The notes under the pieces: generated by a model
Told to the model about the DNA's origin: nothing
Databases searched by the model: none
Seen by the model: the letters and a program-made list of their open reading frames with translations, nothing else
Made by a program: the position numbers and the translations under genes
In this document: positions 7,817 to 14,369 of the stretch, piece after piece
Position numbering within the stretch: the stretch's first letter is position 1
How the letters are laid out: the number at the start of each line of letters is the position of its first letter
Source: an uncultured Prevotellaceae bacterium
GTDB lineage: Bacteria; Bacteroidota; Bacteroidia; Bacteroidales; Bacteroidaceae
Reading direction: 5' to 3'
DNA: 35,958 bases
NCBI GenBank assembly: GCA_900318585.1
Contig: ONKY01000085.1
Span: 1-35,958 of the forward strand

Positions 7817-8587
7817 TTAGGCGGTAAAGGTGTCAAAATCAACAGTGTTCTCTACGGCAGGCTCATCATTGGTAAAGGAGAGGGCCTCACCCGTTTGCAG
7901 GTCAATGACCTCGCCCTCGTCCATCTGCTGGTTGTGGTTCAGGTCGGTCATGGCAAAGTCAGGAGTGCCGTCCTTGTCCACATCAATCACAGCCACACGC
8001 TGACCGTTGATGTCGAATTCCTGCATGGTGACGGAACGCCCATGTCCGATGGGAACATCCTTATAGCCGACGATGCGCACATCATTGTCTTCCTGGGCAA
8101 GGTCGTTCCAGGTCGTAACCTGAGTGGTGGCCTCCTGACTATGCTCCGGCCGTATCTCCACATCGTGATGCTGCGGCTGATCATTGCTCGGGACTATCTG
8201 CACGTCGTCGTCCTGAGGAGCCTGTGCCTCTGCCACCTGCTGCGTGTTCACGTCAGCGGCGGGAACCTCTGGTTTCACCTGCTCGGCAAGATGATGCTTG
8301 TCGTCATTCGACAGGGCTTTCCATTCGTCGGCCGTATAAGTATTGAAGATATGGCCACGCCAGGTAAAGACACCGCCAGGGCCTACCTGGGCACGGGCAG
8401 CACTGAAGGCGTGGTCGAAGCTCATTGAGTCGCTGACCGTAGCCACCTTCAAGCCCTCGTCTGCACCCGAAGCCACGTCGTCATTACCGGAAGCGACGGC
8501 CTGTACACCGTACATGGCACCTGCTCCCATCAAAATACCAGTCAGACCACCGATCGTTACTGGTTTCCATGTTTCTTTTGCTGTCAT
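7817..8587 (-). CDS. Membrane-anchored protein with GPGG motif and EF-hand-like Asp loops
   Basis: The 256-residue protein opens with a Gly-rich hydrophobic stretch (residues about 10-32, TIGGLTGILMGAGAMYGVQA) that can serve as a membrane anchor. Residues about 55-95 carry an AFSAARAQVGPGGVFTWRG motif followed by YTADEWKAL, which I recall from uncharacterised Bacteroidota proteins. An acidic, Gln/His-rich middle follows. Near residues 200-232 two Asp-rich loops (DVDKDGTPDFA and DLNHNQQMDEGE) resemble EF-hand or dockerin calcium loops. A possible promoter lies upstream at 8627-8657. It ends 5 nt before the zinc-ribbon/FHA gene, consistent with co-transcription. The function is unknown. Confidence 0.65.
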   Translation of the reverse strand: MTAKETWKPVTIGGLTGILMGAGAMYGVQAVASGNDDVASGADEGLKVATVSDSMSFDHAFSAARAQVGPGGVFTWRGHIFNTYTADEWKALSNDDKHHLAEQVKPEVPAADVNTQQVAEAQAPQDDDVQIVPSNDQPQHHDVEIRPEHSQEATTQVTTWNDLAQEDNDVRIVGYKDVPIGHGRSVTMQEFDINGQRVAVIDVDKDGTPDFAMTDLNHNQQMDEGEVIDLQTGEALSFTNDEPAVENTVDFDTFTA

Positions 8588-8626
8588 AATCGTAAAGTTT
8601 TAAACGTTAATTACTGATTTCGAGTG

Positions 8627-8657
8627 CAAATATCGGAGTAATTTCGTGATGTGCAAA
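8627..8657 (-). promoter_or_regulatory. Possible internal promoter before the 256-aa gene
   Basis: The minus strand has TTTG (8657-8654), a 19-nt spacer, and GATATTTG (8634-8627), one base off the TAnnTTTG consensus. It lies in the 104-nt gap between the FHA/zinc-ribbon gene and the 256-residue gene. The run may thus be two transcription units, or one with an internal boost. Confidence 0.5.
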
Positions 8658-8691
8658 ATTTTCTGAATCATACTCCACGAAATGGTGGGTT

Positions 8692-9366
8692 TTAAGTATG
8701 AAATGTTTTCCGGCAGTACGGACAACTGCCGTTTTGGAGCAAAATATCGTAGGGCTGGTTGCCCATGAAATGGCCGCAACCGGGGCAGACGTAGTCGTGC
8801 TGGAACTGGCGGCTCAACTCCTGACGACGCAACGGTATCTTCGAGGCATCCCTGTAGGCCTTGACGAAGAAGATGAGCGATATGAGGATGGCTATGCCAT
8901 AGAGAAGGATGTACCACTGGCTCCTGCCGCCCGTGGCGATACTCAGAGCAATGGCAATCATCGTGATTAGTCCTGTCAGGGAACGGAGGGTATTGAACTT
9001 TCGCTCAGCAATCTGTAAGGCAATACTCTCCTTCTCGTATGCTTCCCAGACGGTCTTCAAGGGGCTGATGTCTATGGGCAGGAATGGCATCAGCAGCGTC
9101 CAGTCCAAGGGGTAGCGGTCAGTCCCCAACGCGACCTTGTCATCCGTCGTGACGGCTTTCGACTCTACGCTCTGCCCATTGACATAGGTATAATTGTTGA
9201 CATCCAAATTCTTCAGGCGCATCTGCCCGTTCAGGATGGTCAACTGACAGTGCTGCGCACCGACGCTTGCCGGCACACCCGTTGCGACTGCCGCCGTCGG
9301 CTCCTTCCCGTCAACGATCAGCAACAGACCAGTTCCCTGTGAGTCTCTTCCAATAATGATTTCCAT
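8692..9366 (-). CDS. FHA domain membrane protein with C-terminal zinc ribbon
   Basis: The 224-residue protein starts with an FHA domain (residues 1-90): the opening GRD (6-8), a Ser/His pair at 34/39, and the NNYTYVNGQ turn at 57-65. Two close membrane helices (about 129-146 and 151-169) follow. The tail is a zinc ribbon with C194, C197, C215 and C218 (CPGC and CPYC). The short loop between helices puts both domains on the same, presumably cytoplasmic, side. FHA domains usually bind phosphothreonine, but no Ser/Thr kinase is encoded in the window. The domain order is the mirror of the 327-residue protein. The ATG follows the LytTR stop by 7 nt with AAGG just before it. Confidence 0.82.
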   Translation of the reverse strand: MEIIIGRDSQGTGLLLIVDGKEPTAAVATGVPASVGAQHCQLTILNGQMRLKNLDVNNYTYVNGQSVESKAVTTDDKVALGTDRYPLDWTLLMPFLPIDISPLKTVWEAYEKESIALQIAERKFNTLRSLTGLITMIAIALSIATGGRSQWYILLYGIAILISLIFFVKAYRDASKIPLRRQELSRQFQHDYVCPGCGHFMGNQPYDILLQNGSCPYCRKTFHT

Positions 9367-9373
9367 ACCTTAA

Positions 9374-9745
9374 TTATACTTTTGCGACCAACATCAGTTC
9401 CTTCATGTTCTTGAGTGCTTCCTTCGAGATGGTGACCTGGAAAGCAAAATGGTCATAGTCGGAAAGGATAAGCTGCTGCTTGAGCACATTGATGGAATAG
9501 ACGTAGCGCATGTTGATGATGAACCGTTTGCCGATACGCATAAAAATCTTGGCATCGTCGCCTATCTGGGCAGCCAACGTCCGTTCCATCTCGCCAAGGT
9601 TCATGCAGACGGAAGCCCGCAGCTTGTTCACCATCACAATGTCCGTATAGTTGCCGTCGGCCTCAAAGTAGACAATCTTTGATACTTCTATCCGCTGAAG
9701 CTCGTCACGAGAGTTGAAGAAAATATAGACATTGCCGGTAGCCAT
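9374..9745 (-). CDS. Stand-alone LytTR DNA-binding protein
   Basis: The 123-residue product is almost entirely a LytTR domain: KIVYFEADGNYTDIV (about 23-37), a NLGEMERTL helix, FMRIGKRFIINMRYV (about 88-102) and a C-terminal strand/helix. There is no receiver, membrane or sensor domain, so it is not a typical response regulator. Such orphan LytTR proteins bind direct-repeat DNA sites and may regulate their own operon. It is first in the FHA operon and sits behind a strong promoter and a structured leader of about 340 nt. Its partner signal may come through the membrane FHA protein encoded 7 nt downstream (inference). Confidence 0.88.
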   Translation of the reverse strand: MATGNVYIFFNSRDELQRIEVSKIVYFEADGNYTDIVMVNKLRASVCMNLGEMERTLAAQIGDDAKIFMRIGKRFIINMRYVYSINVLKQQLILSDYDHFAFQVTISKEALKNMKELMLVAKV

Positions 9746-10084
9746 AGATATATTGCCTACAGACCTCCCAAGAATAGGCTCGATAGTTTTAGGTTAAATG
9801 TAAAGACGTGGGAGTCACTACTTCTCGCTTATCCCAGGTACGGGCTCTCGCATTGCCTTGCATCAGGATAAGCAACTCGAATTAGCCCACGCCGTGACAT
9901 ATTGTAAATGGAATACAATACATCCAACGCGGACGCTCCGTTGCGTATCTTCTGATGCTTTGATTTGCGAGATCTGTACCTCGAAGATAACGTCCGTAAA
10001 CGTCCTTTTACCACAAAATTTGACTCTCTCGCCCTTCTTGCTCTGGCAAGCGTCTCTGCGAGCCGAGCGACGGGCTAACTGAGT
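9746..10084 (-). promoter_or_regulatory. Long structured 5' leader of the LytTR-FHA operon
   Basis: No credible gene lies in 9746-10198; the frame of 76 codons here would start with a TTG inside the promoter. The predicted transcript has several inverted repeats: CTTGC/GCAAG (10037-10050), CAACG/CGTTG (9925-9943), and a nested pair with outer CGTGGG/CCCACG (9807-9812 with 9886-9891) and inner 8-bp GCTTATCC/GGATAAGC (9827-9834 with 9866-9873). A GGACGTT direct repeat occurs on the minus strand at 9989-9995 and 9999-10005. From memory, related sequence recurs in front of other Prevotella genes, but I cannot confirm it. It could be a cis-acting RNA or an interspersed repeat. Confidence 0.55.
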
Positions 10085-10090
10085 CAAGTG

Positions 10091-10122
10091 CAAAGATAGG
10101 AAGAAATTCTGAACTATCCAAA
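10091..10122 (-). promoter_or_regulatory. Bacteroidota-type promoter of the LytTR-FHA operon
   Basis: The minus strand shows TTTG (10122-10119), exactly 20 nt, then TATCTTTG (10098-10091), a perfect consensus match. Transcription should start near 10084, about 340 nt before the LytTR start codon. The same -7 octamer and spacing drive the 47-aa/DUF6169 unit. Confidence 0.82.
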
Positions 10123-10198
10123 TAATTCAGGAAGAAAATGAGAAAAAGATTTGTAGTGTCGGCTGACTTCAGCGGTTATAAGTAAGGGCGTGCTAACA

Positions 10199-12055
10199 TT
10201 ACACCTGCTGCATGTCGTGCAGTTTCTTGTAGTAACCGTCGAAGGAGAGGAGTTCGTCGTGGGTGCCGCGCTCTACGATGCGGCCTTCGTGGAGGACGCA
10301 GATCTCGTCGGCATTCTTGATGGTGGAAAGACGGTGGGCGATGGCTACGGTGGTGCGAGTCTTCATCAATCGCTCAAGTGCATCCTGAACCAATCGCTCG
10401 CTCTCGGTATCGAGGGCGCTGGTGGCTTCGTCAAGGATGAGGATGGGCGGGTTTTTCAGGATGGCTCGGGCGATGCTGACGCGCTGGCGCTGGCCGCCAG
10501 AAAGTCGTCCGCCTCGGTCACCGATGTTGGTGTCGAAGCCTTGTTCCGACGCCATGATGAAGTCGTAGGCATTGGCAATGCGGGCAGCCTCAGCTACCTG
10601 TTCGTCTGTGGCATTGTCTACGCCAAAGGCAATGTTGTTGCGGAACGAATCATTGAAGAGGATAGCCTCCTGATTGACGTTGCCTATGAGCTGACGGAGG
10701 TCATGGATGCCCAGTTCTTTCACGTTGATGCCGTCGATGAGCACCTCGCCCTCCTGCACATCATAATAGCGGGGAATGAGGTCAACGAGTGTGGACTTGC
10801 CACCGCCGCTCTGCCCGACAAGCGCTATCGTCTTTCCCTTGGGGATTGTCAGATTGATGTCGCGAAGTATCCAGCCCCCCTCTTTTCCCTCCGACTGGGA
10901 GGAAGAATAGCGGAAAGAGACGTTGCGGAATTCTATCTGGTGCTCAAAGCTGGAAATATGACGCGGCTGTGCAGGTTCCTTGATGTTGTTCTCCGCCATC
11001 AGGATCTTGTCAATGCGCTCCATGGAGGCCAGACCCTTCGGTATGTTATAACCTGCCTTCGAGAAGTCTTTTAAGGGTTGGATGATGCTGTAGAGAATCA
11101 CCATGTAGTAGATAAAGGTAGGACCCGTAATGGTCTGATTGTTCAATACGAGCACACCGCCGAACCACAATACAATGATAATCATGACGGTGCCCAGGAA
11201 CTCCGACATGGGGTGAGCCATGGACTGCCGGATGTTTACCCGCATGATGTCATTACGATAGGCGGAATTGATGCGGTCGAAGCGGCTGTTCATCTTCTCC
11301 TCGGCGCAAAAGGCCTTGATGATTCGCAATCCGCCAAGTGTCTCTTCCACCTGGCTCATCGTGTCGCTCCACAAGGCCTGCGCCTTGATGCTTTTCTGCT
11401 TCAGCCGTCGTCCTACCAAGCCCATAAACCATCCGAAGATGGGTACGAAGACAATGGTGAACAGTGTAAGCTGCCACGAAACGAACAGCAGGGTGGAGAA
11501 ATAGACGATGATGAGGATGGGGTTCTTGAACAGCATGTCCAAAGACGACATGATGCTCGACTCAACCTCCTGCACATCGCCGCTCATACGGGCAATGATG
11601 TCGCCCTTGCGCTCCTCGGAGAAGAAACCAAGGGGCAAGGAGTTTATCTTCTGATACAGCTGGTTGCGAATATCGCGTACCACACCCGTGCGGATGGGGA
11701 TGATAGTGGCTGACGACAGGAAGTAGGCTCCCGTCTTGAGGGCAGTGGTGACAGCAAGGAACAGGCCGATGAGCAGTAGCGTGGTGGTCTGCCCGAACTG
11801 GGCAATGAGCTGCGTGACATAGTAGTTCAGATTGTTCATCAGCACGGCCTGCACATTTCCCCAGTCCCACTCCATCAGGCTGGTGGCAGCCTCGGCGTCG
11901 CCCGTCTGGAACAGGATTTGCAGGATGGGAATAAGTGCAGCAAAGCTGAAGATGTTCAGCACCGCCGACAGGATATTGAACACTACCGACAGCACCAAGT
12001 ACTTTTTATAGGGCGGCACGAACCGCCGTAAGACTCTTAGGAACTCCTTCATCAC
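10199..12055 (-). CDS. MsbA-like ABC exporter (fused permease and ATPase)
   Basis: The 618-residue half-transporter has an N-terminal six-helix ABC membrane domain (about residues 15-330) and a C-terminal nucleotide-binding domain (about 370-610). The ATPase shows Walker A GQSGGGKST (about 411-419), signature LSGGQRQR (about 518), Walker B ILILDEATSALD (about 535) and the H-loop AHRLST. It would work as a homodimer in the inner membrane; lipid, lipid A or peptide export are all possible and the substrate cannot be read from sequence. It follows SufE by 36 nt and probably shares its promoter at 12533-12564. Length and layout are normal for the family. Confidence 0.93.
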   Translation of the reverse strand: MMKEFLRVLRRFVPPYKKYLVLSVVFNILSAVLNIFSFAALIPILQILFQTGDAEAATSLMEWDWGNVQAVLMNNLNYYVTQLIAQFGQTTTLLLIGLFLAVTTALKTGAYFLSSATIIPIRTGVVRDIRNQLYQKINSLPLGFFSEERKGDIIARMSGDVQEVESSIMSSLDMLFKNPILIIVYFSTLLFVSWQLTLFTIVFVPIFGWFMGLVGRRLKQKSIKAQALWSDTMSQVEETLGGLRIIKAFCAEEKMNSRFDRINSAYRNDIMRVNIRQSMAHPMSEFLGTVMIIIVLWFGGVLVLNNQTITGPTFIYYMVILYSIIQPLKDFSKAGYNIPKGLASMERIDKILMAENNIKEPAQPRHISSFEHQIEFRNVSFRYSSSQSEGKEGGWILRDINLTIPKGKTIALVGQSGGGKSTLVDLIPRYYDVQEGEVLIDGINVKELGIHDLRQLIGNVNQEAILFNDSFRNNIAFGVDNATDEQVAEAARIANAYDFIMASEQGFDTNIGDRGGRLSGGQRQRVSIARAILKNPPILILDEATSALDTESERLVQDALERLMKTRTTVAIAHRLSTIKNADEICVLHEGRIVERGTHDELLSFDGYYKKLHDMQQV

Positions 12056-12091
12056 TTATTCAATGCACAATTCACAATGCATAATGCACAA
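12056..12091 (-). repeat. AATTG-rich intergenic spacer
   Basis: The 36-nt gap between SufE and the ABC exporter carries AATTGTGCATT twice (sense strand) with ATGCATTGTG between. It begins at the SufE stop codon and ends close to the exporter start. It resembles the spacers at 4925-4966 and 29903-29933 in style but not in unit sequence. Confidence 0.55.
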
Positions 12092-12505
12092 TTAAACACT
12101 AAACACTTTCGCATATCTCCGCATCTGCTTCACCATCGCTAACAGACCGTTGGAACGTGTGGGTGACAAATGCTCCCTGAGGCCAATCTGCTCGATGAAA
12201 TAGAGGTCGGCATCCAGTATCTCCTGTGGCGTGTGACCACTGAGCACACGGATGAGCAAGGTCACGATGCCCTTTACAATCAGGGCGTCGCTCTCGGCAG
12301 AAAAGTAGAGCACGCCATCCTGATAGTCTGCCTGTAGCCAGACACGGCTCTGGCAACCGTCTATCAGGTTCTGTTCCGTTTTGTATTTTTCGTCTAACGG
12401 TTCTTGCTCACTGCCTATGTCAATGAGCAACTGGTATTTATCCATCCAGTCGTCCAGCTCGCTAAACTCCTCGATGATCTCGTCTTGAATCTCGTTGATC
12501 GTCAT
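12092..12505 (-). CDS. sufE: SufE-family sulfur acceptor
   Basis: The 137-residue protein matches SufE over its full length: N-terminal helix EEFSELDDWMDKYQLLIDIG, the active-site loop LIDGCQSRVW with the persulfide-carrying C51, and the SDALIVKGIVTLLIRVLSG and LSPTRSNGL segments. SufE takes sulfane sulfur from the cysteine desulfurase SufS and passes it to the Fe-S scaffold in the cytoplasm. No other suf genes are in the window; the neighbour on the same transcript is an ABC exporter, which is probably unrelated in function. It has its own consensus promoter overlapping the end of the U32 gene. Confidence 0.92.
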   Translation of the reverse strand: MTINEIQDEIIEEFSELDDWMDKYQLLIDIGSEQEPLDEKYKTEQNLIDGCQSRVWLQADYQDGVLYFSAESDALIVKGIVTLLIRVLSGHTPQEILDADLYFIEQIGLREHLSPTRSNGLLAMVKQMRRYAKVFSV

Positions 12506-12532
12506 CAGTACCTATCTCGCTTAAAAATGCTG

Positions 12533-12564
12533 CAAAATTAGCAAGTTTTTCGCTAAACACCAAA
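12533..12564 (-). promoter_or_regulatory. Bacteroidota-type promoter for sufE and the ABC exporter
   Basis: The minus strand reads TTTG (12564-12561), 20 nt, TAATTTTG (12540-12533), a full match to the consensus. It lies just after the U32 gene stop, with an expected start near 12526 and a leader of about 20 nt. Confidence 0.8.
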
Positions 12565-12567
12565 TAA

Positions 12568-13815
12568 TTAGGGAAAAACTTGCTTCTCCAGCTTGAACAG
12601 CTTGTCAGAGGGACGCACCTTGGCTGGCACGGCAATGCTGACGCGGGTGCCCTGTTGAGCCACCTGCACAGGCCCGTTGTCGTCGTGTATCTCCGTGGCG
12701 GTGACGTACATGGCGCCCGTCGTAGGACCGGTAATCAGCATCTTGTCGCCCACCTGGAACGTGGTGGCCTCGACGGTGAACTCAGCTACGCCGAGCTTTG
12801 AGTAGTATTTCGTGCCCTTACCCACGTAGACCTTGTGCTCTGTGGCGTTCGAGCCGTAGTTCTTGTTCCATTCCCCCATGAGCTGTCCTTGGTAATAGCC
12901 GTCCCAGAACCCGCGGTTGAAGACGGTAGCCAGACGGGTGTCCCACTCGTCCTTGCGTTCCTCGGTAAAGCAGCCGTCGAGCACGGCTTGGATGGCTTCC
13001 TTGTAGCAGCTGACGACGGTATACACATATTCCGGCCCACGCGCACGACCCTCTATCTTGAATACCCGCACGCCGGCGTTCATCATCCTGTCTATGAAAC
13101 GGACGGTCTTCAGGTCCTTGGGCGACATGATGTACTTGTTGTCGATGTCCAACTGGTAGCCCGTCTCATTGTCGGTGGCAGTGTAGCTGCGGCGGCATAT
13201 CTGGATGCACTCGCCTCGGTTGGCCGAGCGGTTGGCGGCGTGCAGGCTCATGTAGCATTTGCCGCTGATGGCCATGCACAGCGCTCCGTGGCAGAACATC
13301 TCAATCCTGACCAACTGTCCTGACGGGCCGCAGATGTGCTCAGCCTCCACCTGCCGGTGAATCTCCTGTACCTGGTCCAAGTTCAGCTCACGCGCCAGCA
13401 CCACTACGTCGGCAAACTGTGCGTAGAACCTGAGCGCCTCAATGTTCGAGATGTTCAACTGCGTGCTCAGGTGAACCTCCACGCCCACCTTTCTGCAGTA
13501 TTGCATCACTGCCACGTCGCTGGCTATGACCGCCGAGATCTGTGCTTCGTGGGCGGCCTCAATGATGTCGCGCATCAATGGCAGGTCTTCACCGTAGATG
13601 ATGGTGTTCACCGTCAGGTAGCTCTTGATGCCGTGTTCGTGACAGGTCTGCGCTATTTCGCGCAGGTCGTCAATGGTGAAAGCCGACGCGGAATGTGCCC
13701 GCATGTTCAGCGCCCCGATGCCGAAGTACACCGAATCGGCTCCCGCCTGGATGGCGGCAGCCAAGGAGTCGCGGCTCCCTACGGGTGCCATGATTTCAAA
13801 GTCACTCCTTTTCAT
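12568..13815 (-). CDS. U32-family (TrhP/YegQ-like) protein
   Basis: The 415-residue protein begins IMAPVGSRDSLAAAIQAGAD and carries the U32 barrel segments NMRAHSASAF, HLSTQLNISN and VVLARELNLDQVQEI. The family signature spans residues about 172-210 (IEMFCHGALCMAISGKCYMS, then RGECIQICRRSY), with C175, C180, C187, C203 and C207 able to hold an iron-sulfur cluster. Family members once called peptidases are now linked to RNA hydroxylation; TrhP makes 5-hydroxyuridine at tRNA position 34. Length suits a single-module member. The start overlaps the end of the gamma-carbonic anhydrase gene by 14 nt, indicating co-transcription. Its specific RNA target is inferred from the family. Confidence 0.88.
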   Translation of the reverse strand: MKRSDFEIMAPVGSRDSLAAAIQAGADSVYFGIGALNMRAHSASAFTIDDLREIAQTCHEHGIKSYLTVNTIIYGEDLPLMRDIIEAAHEAQISAVIASDVAVMQYCRKVGVEVHLSTQLNISNIEALRFYAQFADVVVLARELNLDQVQEIHRQVEAEHICGPSGQLVRIEMFCHGALCMAISGKCYMSLHAANRSANRGECIQICRRSYTATDNETGYQLDIDNKYIMSPKDLKTVRFIDRMMNAGVRVFKIEGRARGPEYVYTVVSCYKEAIQAVLDGCFTEERKDEWDTRLATVFNRGFWDGYYQGQLMGEWNKNYGSNATEHKVYVGKGTKYYSKLGVAEFTVEATTFQVGDKMLITGPTTGAMYVTATEIHDDNGPVQVAQQGTRVSIAVPAKVRPSDKLFKLEKQVFP

Positions 13816-14320
13816 TCTGCTCCTCTAAATAATACTTTGAATAAGCCACATAGTGCTTGGCGTTGTCTGTCTGTCCGGGCCGTGTGGGCTTCAGGTACTT
13901 GGCAGGCACACCGCCCCAGATCTCGCCGGCAGGAATCTTTGTGTTCTGTAGCACCAAGGCACCGGCAGCCACAATACTGCCTTCGCCAATCTCGCAGCCG
14001 TCGAGTAAGGTGGCGCCCATGCCAATCAGCGCATTATCGTGAATGGTACAGGCATGGACTGTCACATTATGTCCGATAGTGACATAGTTGCCGATATGGG
14101 TAGGGCCAGTCTCGTGTGTTACATGGACGCAACTGCCGTCTTGGATATTTGTACAGTTGCCGATGGTGATGGGAGCCACGTCGCCACGCACCACGGCGTT
14201 GAACCAAACGGAGCATTCGTCGCCCATGGTGACTTCGCCTACGATGGTGGCGTTCTCGCTGAAGTAACAGTCGCGACCCCACTTCGGGGTCAGACCTTTG
14301 TAGGATTTTATCAGTGCCAT
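13802..14320 (-). CDS. Gamma-class carbonic anhydrase family protein
   Basis: The 172-residue left-handed beta-helix protein shows hexapeptide-repeat spacing throughout (IVGEVTMGDECSVWFNAVVR, then ITIGNCTNIQDG). The likely zinc ligands are H66, H84 and H89 (VHVTH, TIGHN and TVHAC). Family members hydrate CO2 or bind acyl and carnitine-type substrates as trimers in the cytoplasm. Activity cannot be assumed, since many bacterial homologues lack the acidic loop seen in the archaeal Cam enzyme. The C-terminus is a charged helix. It starts 49 nt after the symporter gene stop and overlaps the U32 gene by 14 nt. Confidence 0.92.
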   Translation of the reverse strand: MALIKSYKGLTPKWGRDCYFSENATIVGEVTMGDECSVWFNAVVRGDVAPITIGNCTNIQDGSCVHVTHETGPTHIGNYVTIGHNVTVHACTIHDNALIGMGATLLDGCEIGEGSIVAAGALVLQNTKIPAGEIWGGVPAKYLKPTRPGQTDNAKHYVAYSKYYLEEQNEKE

Positions 14321-14369
14321 TAAATACTAAGAGTTAAGAATTAATAGGTATGAATGATGAGATGAAAAA

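Noticed and set aside
9863-10093. A 76-codon minus-strand frame in the LytTR leader
   Set aside because: Its only upstream start is a TTG inside the -7 box region of the promoter, so it cannot be translated from that transcript. It overlaps several stems and is treated as non-coding leader.
10168-10181. GCTGA/TCAGC hairpin after the ABC exporter as a terminator
   Set aside because: The stem is only 5 bp and the T-rich run is well separated from it, so it does not meet the usual form.
10190-11074. A 294-codon plus-strand frame antisense to the ABC exporter
   Set aside because: The minus strand carries unambiguous Walker and signature motifs, and the plus product has no recognisable features.
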